Part shown: piece by piece, positions 25,303-35,039 of the stretch | Layout of the letters: every line of letters starts with the position of its first letter | Position numbering within the stretch: position 1 is the stretch's first letter | Source: Bradyrhizobium hipponense | GTDB lineage: Bacteria > Pseudomonadota > Alphaproteobacteria > Rhizobiales > Xanthobacteraceae | DNA: 64,000 nt | Assembly (NCBI RefSeq): GCF_008123965.1 | Contig: NZ_VSTH01000029.1 | Span: 50,352-114,351, forward strand | Direction of reading: 5' to 3' | Notes under the pieces: generated by a model | What the model was told of the DNA's origin: nothing | Databases searched by the model: none | Seen by the model: the letters and a program-made list of their open reading frames with translations, nothing else | Translations under genes and position numbers: made by a program

Positions 25303-26481
25303 CTACCTGAACGTCTTGCGCGGATCGAAGGCGTCGCGCACGGCTTCGCCGGTGAAGATCAGAAGCGACAGCATGATCGCCACCGAGAAGAAGCCGGAGA
25401 AACCGAGCCACGGCGCCTGCACATTCGACTTGCCCTGCGACAGCAACTCGCCGAGCGAGGGCGAGCCGGGCGGCAGGCCGAAGCCGAGAAAGTCCAGTGC
25501 TGTCAGCGTCATCACCGAGCTCGACACGATGAACGGCAGGAACGTCATGGTCGCGACCATCGCGTTCGGCAGCAAATGCCTGAACATGATCACGGCGTTC
25601 GAAACGCCGAGCGCCCGCGCCGCCTGGATGTACTCGAAATTGCGCCCGCGCAAGAATTCCGCGCGCACGAGTCCGACCAGCGACACCCAGGAAAACAGCA
25701 GCAGGATGCCGAGCAGCACGAAGAAGCCGGGCACCAGCACCGATGACAGGATCAGCAGCAGATAAAGCGAAGGAATAGCAGTCCAGATCTCGATGAAGCG
25801 CTGGAATATGAGATCGACCCGGCCGCCGAAATAGCCCTGCACCGCGCCGGCGGCGATGCCGATGACGGAGGAGATGATGGTCAAGCAGAGGCCGAACAGC
25901 ACCGAGATGCGGAAACCGTAGATCAGGCGCGCCACCACGTCGCGGCCCTGATCGTCGGTGCCGAGCCAGTTGTATTCAAGATCGCGGCAGCTCTTGAGGC
26001 CCTTCTTCTCGACGACAGGCTTGCACTGCGCTTCCGTCAACATCCAGGTCGGCGGCGACGGCGCCGGCGTCGGCAGATCGAGATTGTGGGTGTCGTACGA
26101 GTAACGAATCAGCGGCCAGACGATGCTGCCGCCTTTGTCCCTGATCAACTTTTGCAAATAGGGATCGCGATAGTCGGCTGCGGTCTCGAAATCGCCGCCG
26201 AACGTCGTCTCCGAGTAGGTGATGAAGGCCGGCCAGTAGAGATGCCCGTCATATTTGATCAGGAACGGCCGGTCGTTGGCGATCAGCTCGGCAAACAGCG
26301 ACATCACAAACAGCATCATGAAGAGCCAGAACGACCAATAGCCGCGCCGGTTGGCCTTGAAATTCTCCCAGCGCCGCCTGTTGAGCGGCGACGGTGCGAA
26401 CGGCTTCCCCGTGATCGGCACGATTTGGCCGAGCGGCGACTTCGTGGCGGTTTCGATCGGGGTCGGGGCGGTCAGCGTCAT
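25303..26481 (-). CDS. yejE: Peptide ABC transporter permease YejE
   Basis: Inner-membrane permease of 392 residues in the DppC/OppC class. After an N-terminal cytoplasmic segment and a first helix (WSFWLFMMLFVMSLFAELIAND) comes the long periplasmic region characteristic of YejE (PFLIKYDGHLYWPAFITYSETTFGGDFE... and YNWLGTDDQGRDVVARLIYG). The permease domain contains the EAA loop (AARALGVSNAVIMFRHLLPNA). The ATG at 26481 shares one base with the yejB stop (TGATG), favouring this start over one 42 bases upstream. Confidence 0.93.
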   Translation of the reverse strand: MTLTAPTPIETATKSPLGQIVPITGKPFAPSPLNRRRWENFKANRRGYWSFWLFMMLFVMSLFAELIANDRPFLIKYDGHLYWPAFITYSETTFGGDFETAADYRDPYLQKLIRDKGGSIVWPLIRYSYDTHNLDLPTPAPSPPTWMLTEAQCKPVVEKKGLKSCRDLEYNWLGTDDQGRDVVARLIYGFRISVLFGLCLTIISSVIGIAAGAVQGYFGGRVDLIFQRFIEIWTAIPSLYLLLILSSVLVPGFFVLLGILLLFSWVSLVGLVRAEFLRGRNFEYIQAARALGVSNAVIMFRHLLPNAMVATMTFLPFIVSSSVMTLTALDFLGFGLPPGSPSLGELLSQGKSNVQAPWLGFSGFFSVAIMLSLLIFTGEAVRDAFDPRKTFR

Positions 26482-27587
26482 CAGACCTCCCGCGCCTCGA
26501 AATCGATCCGCGGGTCGATCCACATGTAGGTCAGGTCGGAGATGAGGTTGACCACGAGACCGACGAGCGAAAAGATATAGAGCGTGCCGAACACCACGGG
26601 ATAGTCACGGTTGAGCACGCTCTCGAAACTGAGCAGTCCCAGCCCGTCCAGCGAGAAGATGGTCTCGATCAGAAGCGAGCCAGAGAAGAAGGCGTGAATG
26701 AAGGTGCTGGGGAAGCCCGCGATGACGATCAGCATGGCGTTGCGGAAGACGTGGCCATAGAGCACCCGGCCCTCGCTACAGCCCTTGGCGCGCGCGGTCA
26801 TCACGTATTGCTTGCGGATTTCGTCCAGAAACGAGTTCTTGGTCAGGAATGTCATGGTGGTGAACGCGCCGAGCCCCATGGCGATCAGCGGCAGCGTCAA
26901 ATGCCAGAAGTAATCGATGATCTTCCAGTACCAGGGAAATTGCGACCAGCCGTCCGATGTCAGCCCGCGCAGCGGAAACCAGTTGAAGAACGAGCCCCCG
27001 GCAAACAGGATGATCAGGAGGATCGCGAACAGGAAGCCGGGTATAGCATAGCCGAGCACGAGCACGCTCGACGTCCAAGTGTCGAAACGCGTACCGTCCT
27101 TCACCGCCTTGCGGATTCCGAGCGGAATCGAGATCAGGTAGGTCAGAAGCGTCAGCCAGATGCCGAGCGAGATCGAGACCGGCAGCTTTTCCTTGATGAG
27201 CTGGAGTACGCTGACGTCGCGAAAATAGCTCTTGCCGAAATCGAAGCGGGCGAAATTCCAGACCATCATCGCGAAGCGCTCCGGCGCCGGCTTGTCGAAG
27301 CCGAACTGCACCTCCAGCTTCTTGATGAAGTCGGGGTCGAGCCCCTGCGCGCCGCGATATTTCGAGTTGATGGCATCGCCGGCGCCGAGTTGCCCCGGCG
27401 CGCGCTGCGCAAAGTCGCCGCCGCCCGAAATGCGCGAGCTGCCGCCGGTGTCGGCGCCGGAGAGCTGCGCGATCACGCGCTCGACCGGGCCGCCGGGCGC
27501 GAATTGCACCACGACGAAGGAGACGAAGAGTATCCCGAGCAGGGTCGGGATCATCAGGAGGATGCGGCGGGCGATATAGGCGCTCAT
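26481..27587 (-). CDS. yejB: Peptide ABC transporter permease YejB
   Basis: Inner-membrane permease of the DppB/OppB class, 368 residues. It starts with MSAYIARRILLMIPTLLGILFVSFVVVQFAPGGPVE. A YejB-specific insert follows (residues about 40-95, with SRISGGGDFAQRAPGQLGAGDAINSKYRGAQGLDPDF), then about five membrane segments and the EAA loop (YVMTARAKGCSEGRVLYGHVFRNAML). It starts 3 bp after the second yejA-like gene. Confidence 0.93.
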   Translation of the reverse strand: MSAYIARRILLMIPTLLGILFVSFVVVQFAPGGPVERVIAQLSGADTGGSSRISGGGDFAQRAPGQLGAGDAINSKYRGAQGLDPDFIKKLEVQFGFDKPAPERFAMMVWNFARFDFGKSYFRDVSVLQLIKEKLPVSISLGIWLTLLTYLISIPLGIRKAVKDGTRFDTWTSSVLVLGYAIPGFLFAILLIILFAGGSFFNWFPLRGLTSDGWSQFPWYWKIIDYFWHLTLPLIAMGLGAFTTMTFLTKNSFLDEIRKQYVMTARAKGCSEGRVLYGHVFRNAMLIVIAGFPSTFIHAFFSGSLLIETIFSLDGLGLLSFESVLNRDYPVVFGTLYIFSLVGLVVNLISDLTYMWIDPRIDFEAREV

Positions 27588-27590
27588 GAA

Positions 27591-29459
27591 CTACTTCGCC
27601 TGCTCGAGCTTGGCGGCCTTGGCCGCGTCGAACCACCAGTTTTCGGGTGCGCCGACCCCTTGCGCATATTTCGGAGGCTTCTCGGGATGGCTGAACTGAT
27701 CCCAATAGGCCACGCGGTGGAAGTTGGCGTACCATTGCGGCACCCAGTAACGTCCGGCACGAAAGACACGATCGAAAGCCCGGCAAGCGGTGGTCAGTTC
27801 CGCCCTGGTTTGGGCGCCAATGATCTTGTCGATCAGCGCGTCGATCACCGGACTGGAGATACCCGCAAGATTGTATGAGCCCTTGGTCTTGGCAGCGTGG
27901 GAGGAAAAGAACGCCCGCATGTTGTCGCCCGGGGTAGCCGACATGGAGAAGCGCTCGATGGTCATATCGAAGTCGAAATCCTCCAATCGCGCACGGTATT
28001 GCACGGCGTCGACCAGGCGGAACGTGGCATCGATACCAAGCGTCGCCAAATTCTTGAGGTAGGGCCCGTGGTGCGGCTGGATCGATTGCTCGTCGTTCAG
28101 GAATTCGATGGTGAAAGGTTCGCCATTGGGCAGCACGCGCTTGCGGTCCTTGATGACATAGCCGGCTTCATTGAGCAGTTCGCCGGCCTTGCGCAGCAGG
28201 CTGCGATCCTGCCCCGATCCGTCCGACACCGGCGGCACAAAGGGCATTCCGAACACTTCGTCCGGCACCTGGCCCCGGAATGGCTCGAGCAGCGCGAGCT
28301 CCTCAGGCGAAGGCGGCCCGGACACCATCATGTCCGAATTCTGGAACGGCGATTGCGTACGTGCGTAGGCGCCGTACATGATGGTCTTGTTGGTCCATTC
28401 GAAGTCGAAGGCGTAAATCAAGGCTTCCCGCACCCGGGCATCCCTGAATTTGTCCCGGCGCAGATTGATGAACCAGCCTTGCGCGCCTGAGGGCGTATCG
28501 TCAGGTAATTGTTCGCGCTTAACGCGGCCGTCCTTGATCGCCGGAAAGTCATAGCGGGTTGCCCAGATGCGCGCGGTGAGCTCCTCGCGAAAGAGATAGG
28601 ACTTGCCGGTAAAGCCTTCGAAGGCGACGTCGCGGTCGCGATAATATTCATAGCGGACGGCATCGAAATTATAGCTGCCGCGGCAGACCGGCAGATCGGC
28701 GCCCCACCAATCCTTGACGCGCTCATATTCGATGTAGCGGTTCACCTCGAACCTGCCGACCTTGTACGGGCCAGAACCCAACGGCGTATCGAGCGAGGAT
28801 TCCTCGAAGGGGCGCGTTGCGTAATAGGCCTTTGAGAAGATCGGGAGGCCAGCAACATAGAGCGGCACGTCGCGTGCGCGTCCCGGCGCGAACGTCACGG
28901 CCACCGTCGCATCGTCCAGCGCCTCGGCCTTCACGAAATCGCGCAACTGCACGATGATCAGAGGATGACCTTTCTCTTTCAGGGAATTGAGCGAGAAGGC
29001 GACGTCGTGCGCGGTTAGCCTGGAGCCATCGTGAAAACGGGCCTCCTGCCGTATCATGAAGGTGTAGGTGAGTTTGTCCGGAGAGATACGTACCGATTTG
29101 GCTGCGACCCCGTACATCGCGTCGGGTTCGTCATTGGCGCGCGCCATCAACGGCGCAAAGGTCATGTCCATACCTTGCGCGCCTTCGCCCTTCAGGATGT
29201 AAGCGTTGAGCGAGCTGAACGTGAAATAGGACTGGTTGTAGGCGCGGACCGACGGGATCAGCGAGAACGTGCCGCCCTTCGGCGCGTCGACATTGATATA
29301 GTCGAAATGGTGGAAGTCGGCGGGATATTTCAGATCGCCGAACGCCGAGATGCCGTGCATTTCGGCCGGCATTTCCGATGCGACCGCGCCGCGCAGGCAG
29401 GACGCGCTCACGGCGCCGATGCCGAGGCCGAGCACGTGCCGGCGTGAGGGCTGCGCCAT
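27591..29459 (-). CDS. yejA: YejA-type extracellular peptide-binding protein (copy 2)
   Basis: Periplasmic solute-binding protein (SBP_bac_5 family) of 622 residues. The N terminus is a Tat-type signal (PSRRHVLGLGIGAVSASC), followed by HGISAFGDLKYPADFHHFDYINVDAPKGGTFS, the YejA hallmark. The core has MIRQEARFHDGSRLTAHDVAFSLNSLKEKGHP and AREALIYAFDFEWTNKTIMYGAYART-like segments. ATG 29459 was chosen because AAGGA lies 10 bases upstream and the Tat signal starts at once; an upstream in-frame start would run into copy 1. It follows copy 1 by 14 bases. Two binding proteins for one Yej permease suggests a wider peptide range. Confidence 0.92.
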   Translation of the reverse strand: MAQPSRRHVLGLGIGAVSASCLRGAVASEMPAEMHGISAFGDLKYPADFHHFDYINVDAPKGGTFSLIPSVRAYNQSYFTFSSLNAYILKGEGAQGMDMTFAPLMARANDEPDAMYGVAAKSVRISPDKLTYTFMIRQEARFHDGSRLTAHDVAFSLNSLKEKGHPLIIVQLRDFVKAEALDDATVAVTFAPGRARDVPLYVAGLPIFSKAYYATRPFEESSLDTPLGSGPYKVGRFEVNRYIEYERVKDWWGADLPVCRGSYNFDAVRYEYYRDRDVAFEGFTGKSYLFREELTARIWATRYDFPAIKDGRVKREQLPDDTPSGAQGWFINLRRDKFRDARVREALIYAFDFEWTNKTIMYGAYARTQSPFQNSDMMVSGPPSPEELALLEPFRGQVPDEVFGMPFVPPVSDGSGQDRSLLRKAGELLNEAGYVIKDRKRVLPNGEPFTIEFLNDEQSIQPHHGPYLKNLATLGIDATFRLVDAVQYRARLEDFDFDMTIERFSMSATPGDNMRAFFSSHAAKTKGSYNLAGISSPVIDALIDKIIGAQTRAELTTACRAFDRVFRAGRYWVPQWYANFHRVAYWDQFSHPEKPPKYAQGVGAPENWWFDAAKAAKLEQAK

Positions 29460-29473
29460 GCGGATAATGTCCT

Positions 29474-31375
29474 TCACGACTTCTTCGCGATCCGCGCCGC
29501 CTTGTCTGCGTCGTACCACCAGATGAACGGGAAGCCGGACTGGCCGTATTTGGGCAATTCCGACGGCCGGCCGAACCGATCCCAGCGCGCGGTGCGTACT
29601 TTGGGATAATTCCACTGCGGCACGACGTAGTTATTCCAGAGCAGCACGCGGTCCAGCGCCTTGGTGGCGGCGATGAGATCGTCGCGGTCGGTGGCATAGA
29701 TGACCCGCTCGATCAGCTTGTCGATGGCGGGGTTCTTGATGCCGGCAACGTTGCGCGAACCGGCCATGTCGGCGGATTTGGAGCCCCAGAATTCGCGCTG
29801 CTCATTGCCCGGAGACTGCGACTCGCCCCAGGAGTTGGTGATGATGTCGAAATCCCAGTCGCGAAGCCGGTTCTCGTATTGCGTCGGATCGACCGTTCGC
29901 ACGCTGACTGCGATGCCGAGACGCTCGAGCGACGGCTTGTAGAACAGCACGATCCGCTCGAAGCTCGGATCCGCGCTCAGGAGTTCGAAGGCGAGCTGGG
30001 TCCCGGTCTTGACGTCGATCAGCTTGCGATCGCGCACCTCGTAGCCGGCCTCCTTCAGCAGGCGCAGCGCCTCGCGCAGATTGTCACGCACCGCTTCCGG
30101 GCTGCCCCCGACGGGATTGGTGTAAGCCGTCGTGAAGACCTCGGGCGGCACGTCCGCGCGCACTGTTTCGAGGATTTCGAGTTCCTTGCCCTGCGGCAGG
30201 CCGGTCGCCATCAGTTCGTCGATGCCGTCGAAATAGCTGCTGATGCGCTTGTACTGGCCGAAAAAGATCTGCTTGTTCATTTCCTCGAAGTCGAACGCGT
30301 AGTTGAGCGCACGACGCACGCGAGGATCCCTGAATTTGGCGCGGCGCAGGTTCGGCACGAAGGCCTGCATGACGCCCGAGCTGCGGTTGGCGAATTCCTC
30401 AAGGATCACGCGTTTCTCGGCCACGGCGGGGAAATCGTAGGCTGTCGCCCAGCTCTTGGCGCTGTTCTCGGTGCGCCAGTCGACCTGGTCGGCCTTGAAT
30501 GCCTCGATCGCGACGGTCGCGTCCCGGAAGTATTCGTAGCGCAGCTCGTCGAAATTGTTGCGGCCGACATTGGTGGCGAAGTCACGCCCCCAATAGTCCT
30601 TCACGCGCTCGAGAGCGATAGTACGGCCGGCAACGAATTCCTTGATCCGGTAGGGACCCGAGCCCAGCGGCACTTCGAGCGTGGTGGCGGAGACGTCGCG
30701 CTTGCGCCCTTGTGCGTCGGTGCCCTCCCACCAGTGCTTCGGCAGGATGGTGAGCTGCCCCACGATCTGCGGCAGTTCGCGATTGCCCGGCGCATCGAAC
30801 ACGAACTTGACGTCACGGTCCCCGACCTTCTCGGCCCTGACCACATGGCTGTAATAGGCCGAATACATCGGGTGGTGCTTCTTGAACGCATCGAGCGAGA
30901 AGATGACATCGTCGACGGTGACCGGCTTGCCATCATGCCATTTGGCCTCGGCGCGCAGGCGATAGGTCACGAAGGAGAAATCGGCGGGATGGCTCACGGC
31001 CTCCGCGAGAGCGCCATACTCGGTCGAGACTTCGTCCAGCGAGGGCGTCAGCAGGGATTCATAAATGAAGGCGACAGCCCCCGCGATCGCACCCTTCACG
31101 CCGGCGACGACGATGTTGAAATTGTCGAACGTGCCGACGGCGATCTGGCGCGCGGCGCCGCCTTTAGGCGCTTCCGGATTGACATAGTCAAAGCGCTTGA
31201 AGTCGGCGGGATACTTGACGTTCCCGAACAGCGACAGCGCGTGACGCCAGGACAGATCGCTAGCGGCCTGTACCTCGGCCGCGCCGATGGCGGGAACGCC
31301 CGCCACGGAACCGAGGGCAGGAAGTGCGGCGGCAGCAGTGCCGGTGAGCAAGAGGTCGCGTCGGGTAATGGCCAA
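29474..31375 (-). CDS. yejA: YejA-type extracellular peptide-binding protein (copy 1)
   Basis: Periplasmic solute-binding protein of 633 residues, first gene of the yej operon. It has a Tat signal (TRRDLLLTGTAAAALPALGSVAG), then LSLFGNVKYPADFKRFDYVNPEAPKGGAARQ and YRLRAEAKWHDGKPVTVDDVIFSLDAFKKHHP. It shares the same domain order and many blocks with copy 2 (for example RDPRVRRALNYAFDFEEMNKQIFFGQYKR against RDARVREALIYAFDFEWTNKTIMYGAYAR). The start is TTG at 31375, with AGGGA seven bases before it. No ATG in frame is close to the signal peptide. Confidence 0.92.
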   Translation of the reverse strand: MAITRRDLLLTGTAAAALPALGSVAGVPAIGAAEVQAASDLSWRHALSLFGNVKYPADFKRFDYVNPEAPKGGAARQIAVGTFDNFNIVVAGVKGAIAGAVAFIYESLLTPSLDEVSTEYGALAEAVSHPADFSFVTYRLRAEAKWHDGKPVTVDDVIFSLDAFKKHHPMYSAYYSHVVRAEKVGDRDVKFVFDAPGNRELPQIVGQLTILPKHWWEGTDAQGRKRDVSATTLEVPLGSGPYRIKEFVAGRTIALERVKDYWGRDFATNVGRNNFDELRYEYFRDATVAIEAFKADQVDWRTENSAKSWATAYDFPAVAEKRVILEEFANRSSGVMQAFVPNLRRAKFRDPRVRRALNYAFDFEEMNKQIFFGQYKRISSYFDGIDELMATGLPQGKELEILETVRADVPPEVFTTAYTNPVGGSPEAVRDNLREALRLLKEAGYEVRDRKLIDVKTGTQLAFELLSADPSFERIVLFYKPSLERLGIAVSVRTVDPTQYENRLRDWDFDIITNSWGESQSPGNEQREFWGSKSADMAGSRNVAGIKNPAIDKLIERVIYATDRDDLIAATKALDRVLLWNNYVVPQWNYPKVRTARWDRFGRPSELPKYGQSGFPFIWWYDADKAARIAKKS

Positions 31376-31530
31376 ATCAACATCCCTGTCTTGAAGGAGG
31401 TTACCCCTTTAAGTGCTCAATATAGGCGAGGTTTCGACCGAATATGTTGCTTTTTCCTCATCTTGGAAGCCCGGGAGGCGGTTCGCTGCGGCCAAACGCC
31501 CCGATAACAACGCCGCGAGGCCCAAATGCG

Positions 31531-31558
31531 GAAACGGCCGGGCTTATGAGCCCGGCCG
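31531..31558 (-). terminator. Intrinsic terminator after cycM
   Basis: Perfect 10-bp stem CGGCCGGGCT / AGCCCGGCCG with a 4-base loop, followed on the minus strand by TTTC. It lies 27 bases beyond the cycM stop. Confidence 0.8.
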
Positions 31559-31584
31559 CGTACCAAGATCGAAGTCGAAACGCC

Positions 31585-32136
31585 TTACTTCGCTGCGGTG
31601 GGCAGCGGCTTCGGGCTGTCGGAAAGGCTGTTCAGATAGGCGATAACGTCGGCGCGCTCGCTGTCCTTCGGGATGCCGGCAAAGCCCATTGCGGTGCCCG
31701 GGACAGCCGCCTTGGGATTGGCGATGAACTTGTTGAGCGTATCGAAGTCCCAAGTGCCGCCCTTGGCCTTCATGGCGGCCGAGAAGTTGAAGCCGCCGCG
31801 ACCCTCACCGACGTGGTCGCCGACGACGCCGTAGAGGTTGGGACCGACGCGATTCGGGCCACCCTTCTCGAAAGTGTGGCACGCGCCGCACTTCTTGGCG
31901 GCGGAAGCGCCCTTCTCGACGGAGGCGGTCTGCAGCAGCTTTTCGATCGGCTCGGACGGCGCGGCAGCCGCAGTGCCACCCTTGTCTCCCGCCTCTTCCT
32001 TCACTGCAATCTCGAAGCCGGGCTTTTCCGGCATTTTTGGCGAGAACAGCGCCTGGGCGGTGAAGCTCGTCACCAGCAGAACGAGACAAGTGCCGAGCAC
32101 GGCACCGAGAATCTTATTGAGTTCGAAAGAGTCCAT
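31585..32136 (-). CDS. cycM: Membrane-anchored cytochrome c CycM
   Basis: Class I c-type cytochrome of 183 residues tethered to the periplasmic side of the inner membrane; in Bradyrhizobium CycM passes electrons to the aa3 oxidase. The uncleaved N-terminal anchor is [23 protein letters not shown] Pro/Glu/Ala linker follows, then the haem-binding CGACH at about residue 96 with context [26 protein letters not shown], which closely resembles mitochondrial cytochrome c. The sixth-ligand Met is expected in TAMGFAGI. It is divergent from kdsB across about 220 bp. Confidence 0.92.
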   Translation of the reverse strand: MDSFELNKILGAVLGTCLVLLVTSFTAQALFSPKMPEKPGFEIAVKEEAGDKGGTAAAAPSEPIEKLLQTASVEKGASAAKKCGACHTFEKGGPNRVGPNLYGVVGDHVGEGRGGFNFSAAMKAKGGTWDFDTLNKFIANPKAAVPGTAMGFAGIPKDSERADVIAYLNSLSDSPKPLPTAAK

Positions 32137-32356
32137 TTCCGGCCAGGCCCCACACCGCAAGAAGGATCGAGCGGCCCAACCGGCCGCCAGGACGCGCCTC
32201 GGGAGAATCAAACGTTCCTTATTGTTTCCCCGAGTTTTGCCATTGAGATATCGGTTTGCCCGGGGTCTGGCAACCCGTATAAGCGAGCCGGCTTTCGCCC
32301 CATCCCCACCCCATTTCTCAACGCGGAAAACGCTCCATTTCCAGGCCCTTGAACCG

Positions 32357-33097
32357 ATGACCGCTCCCCGCATCCTGGTGCTGATCCCGGCTCGCATGGC
32401 GGCCACCCGTCTGCCCGGCAAGCCGCTCGCCGATATCGCAGGCCTGCCGATGATCGTGCACGTGCTGCGGCGCGCCGAGGCCGCCGGGATCGGCCGGGTT
32501 GCGGTTGCAACCGATACGGCGGAGATTGCCGCGGTCGTGACCGCCCATGGCGGCGAGGCCGTGATGACCCGCACCGAGCACCCCTCGGGGTCGGACCGCA
32601 TCCACGAAGCGATGCAGAAGCTCGACCCCGCAGGCAAGGCCGAGATCGTGGTCAATCTCCAGGGCGATTTCCCGACCATCACGACGGGCAACATTCGCGA
32701 CGTGCTGCCGCCGCTCGACGACCCGGCCGTCGATATCGCCACGCTGGCCTCGCAGATCCATACCGAGGAGGAGGACCTCGCTCCCAGCGTCGTCAAGGCG
32801 GTCGGAACCTCGCTCGGCGGCAAGCGCATGCGGGCGCTTTATTTCACCCGCGCCACGGCGCCCACCGGCGACGGACCGCGCTACCACCATATCGGCCTCT
32901 ATGCCTATCGCCGCGCGGCCCTGGAACGCTTCGTCTCGCTGCCGCCGTCGCCGCTGGAATTGCAGGAGAAGCTGGAGCAGCTGCGCGCGCTGGAGGCCGG
33001 CATGCGGATCGACTTCACCATCGTCGATACCGTGCCCCGCGGGGTCGACACCCCTGCCGATCTCGAAACCGCCCGCAGCATACTTTCCAAATCCTGA
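32357..33097 (+). CDS. kdsB: 3-deoxy-manno-octulosonate cytidylyltransferase
   Basis: CMP-KDO synthetase, which activates KDO with CTP for lipopolysaccharide inner-core synthesis in the cytoplasm. It has 246 residues, the normal length. Motifs: [27 protein letters not shown] (CTP-binding loop, residues 10-36), [30 protein letters not shown] and [19 protein letters not shown] 32357 was chosen as the only start directly before the family N terminus; the longer frame upstream is unrelated to the family. pheA follows after 38 bp. Confidence 0.95.
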   Translation: MTAPRILVLIPARMAATRLPGKPLADIAGLPMIVHVLRRAEAAGIGRVAVATDTAEIAAVVTAHGGEAVMTRTEHPSGSDRIHEAMQKLDPAGKAEIVVNLQGDFPTITTGNIRDVLPPLDDPAVDIATLASQIHTEEEDLAPSVVKAVGTSLGGKRMRALYFTRATAPTGDGPRYHHIGLYAYRRAALERFVSLPPSPLELQEKLEQLRALEAGMRIDFTIVDTVPRGVDTPADLETARSILSKS

Positions 33098-33135
33098 GCG
33101 GCTGTTACAAGGCCGACCCAGGAGCACTTCAAGAC

Positions 33136-33996
33136 ATGAGCAAGCCAAGAATCGCGTTCCAGGGCGAGCCCGGAGCCAATTCCCACATCGCCATCGTCGA
33201 GGCCTATCCCGACGCCGACCCGATGCCCTGCGCCACCTTCGAGGACGCGCTATCGGCGATCTCGTCGGGCGAGGCCGATCTTGGCATGATCCCGATCGAA
33301 AATTCGGTCGCAGGCCGCGTCGCCGATATCCATCACCTGCTCCCGGCCTCCGGCCTCTTCATCATCGGCGAATGGTTTCTGCCGGTCCGCCATCAATTGA
33401 TGGCGGTGAAGGGGACCAAGCTTGAGGACATCAAGAGCGTCGAGAGCCATGTGCATGCGCTCGGCCAGTGCCGGCGCATCATCCGCAAGCTCGGCATCAA
33501 GCCGATCGTACACGCCGACACCGCCGGCAGCGCCCGCGACATCTCCGAGCGCAACGACAAGACGGTCGCGGCGATCGCCTCGCGCCTGGCCGCGCAGATC
33601 TATGGCCTCGATATCCTGGCTGATGACATCGAGGACGAGGCCCACAACACCACGCGCTTCGTGGTGCTGGCGCGCGAGCCCAAATGGGCGCCGCGGGGCA
33701 CCGGCCCGCTGGTCACGACTTTTGTATTCCGGGTGCGCAATTTGCCTGCCGCGCTCTACAAGGCGCTAGGCGGCTTTGCCACCAACGGCGTCAACATGAC
33801 CAAGCTCGAGAGCTACATGGTCGACGGCAATTTCTTCGCCACGCAGTTTTACGCCGATGTCGACGGCCATCCCGAGGACAAGGGCCTGGCGTTTGCGATC
33901 GAGGAGCTGAAATTCTTCTCGCGCGAATTCCGCATCGTCGGCGTGTATCCGGGACACCCGTTCCGCGCGACGTTCAACGAAACGCAGCAGGATTGA
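33136..33996 (+). CDS. pheA: Prephenate dehydratase
   Basis: Converts prephenate to phenylpyruvate in phenylalanine synthesis. It has 286 residues and no chorismate mutase domain. The catalytic PDT domain covers residues 1-180, starting IAFQGEPGANSHIA and including MIPIENSVAGRV and the catalytic TRF in DEAHNTTRFVVLARE. The C-terminal ACT domain (about 200-275) has the phenylalanine-binding region NMTKLESYMV, where the usual ESRP motif reads ESYM. That change may weaken or alter feedback inhibition. It follows kdsB closely and the two may share a transcript. Confidence 0.95.
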   Translation: MSKPRIAFQGEPGANSHIAIVEAYPDADPMPCATFEDALSAISSGEADLGMIPIENSVAGRVADIHHLLPASGLFIIGEWFLPVRHQLMAVKGTKLEDIKSVESHVHALGQCRRIIRKLGIKPIVHADTAGSARDISERNDKTVAAIASRLAAQIYGLDILADDIEDEAHNTTRFVVLAREPKWAPRGTGPLVTTFVFRVRNLPAALYKALGGFATNGVNMTKLESYMVDGNFFATQFYADVDGHPEDKGLAFAIEELKFFSREFRIVGVYPGHPFRATFNETQQD

Positions 33997-34022
33997 TCTG
34001 CCGCCCTCCCAGGAGGGTGAAC

Positions 34023-35039
34023 TTATACTGCTGGCTTCGCCAGCCCGAACGCCTCCGCCAGCAGCGAATACGACTTCTTGCGCGCGTCGTGGTCGTAGAC
34101 GGCGGTGATCACCATCAGCTCGTCGGGCTTGCTGGCATCGATCAGCGGCTGAAGCTTCTGCTGTACCGTCGCAGGCGAGCCGACGAACAGGCGCGAGCGG
34201 TTGCGCAGGATCGAGGTGCGCTCGGCATCCGTATAGGGATAAGCCAGCGCTTCCTCGACGCTCGGCAGCGGCAGGTACTGGCCGCGGTCGCGGCGTAGGC
34301 GGTTGAGGTCGAACGAGGCGGCGAGTTTTTCAGCCTCGTCATCAGTGTCAGCGGTGATGACGGCGACGGCCAGGATCGCCTGCGGGCTCGCGCGCCACGC
34401 CGAGGGCTGGAAACGGTTGCGGTAATGCACCATCGCATCGATCGCGTCGTGGGACGCGAAATGATGGGCGAAGGCGAAGCCCATCCCGACTTGCGCGGCC
34501 AATTCCGAGGAATAGTCGCTGGAGCCGAGCAGCCAGATCGGCGGCAACGGCGTGTCGTCGGGCATCGCGACGACGTTATTGTAAGGGTGTCCCGAGGGAA
34601 ATTCACGGGTCTGCCACAGGATCAGTTCGTGCAGCCGCTCCAGGAAATCGTCGCCCTCGCGGCGATCGAGCCGGCTGCGAAGCGCGTAGGCCGTCGCGCC
34701 GTCGGTCCCCGGGGCGCGGCCGAGGCCGAGGTCGATGCGGCCGGGGAATAGCGCCTCCAGCATTTTGAAGCGTTCGGCCACCACCAGCGGCGCGTGGTTG
34801 GGCAGCATCACGCCGCCGGAGCCGACGCGGATGTGCGTCGTCACCGCAGCGATCTGTCCGATCATCACGTCGGGCGCCGGGCTCGCGACGGACGCCAGGT
34901 TATGATGCTCGGCGAGCCAATAGCGGACATAGCCGAGACCGTCGACATGGCGCGCCAGATCGATGCTGTTGCGCAGTGCCGCGGCCGGCTTCGTGCCGGT
35001 GGTGACGACGGAGAGGTCGAGGACGGAGAGCGGGAGCAT
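34023..35039 (-). CDS. LLM-class flavin-dependent oxidoreductase
   Basis: Bacterial-luciferase-like (alpha/beta)8 protein of 338 residues, probably FMN- or F420-dependent; substrate unknown. It starts [46 protein letters not shown], the pattern of the MsnO8/YhbW subgroup, and continues with [43 protein letters not shown] near residues 90-132. [16 protein letters not shown] lies near the C terminus. It is convergent with pheA (26 bp apart) and appears monocistronic. Confidence 0.9.
   Translation of the reverse strand: MLPLSVLDLSVVTTGTKPAAALRNSIDLARHVDGLGYVRYWLAEHHNLASVASPAPDVMIGQIAAVTTHIRVGSGGVMLPNHAPLVVAERFKMLEALFPGRIDLGLGRAPGTDGATAYALRSRLDRREGDDFLERLHELILWQTREFPSGHPYNNVVAMPDDTPLPPIWLLGSSDYSSELAAQVGMGFAFAHHFASHDAIDAMVHYRNRFQPSAWRASPQAILAVAVITADTDDEAEKLAASFDLNRLRRDRGQYLPLPSVEEALAYPYTDAERTSILRNRSRLFVGSPATVQQKLQPLIDASKPDELMVITAVYDHDARKKSYSLLAEAFGLAKPAV

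Noticed and set aside
29879..31507. 542-codon plus-strand frame opposite the first yejA copy
   Set aside because: Antisense to a well-supported binding protein and without family similarity.
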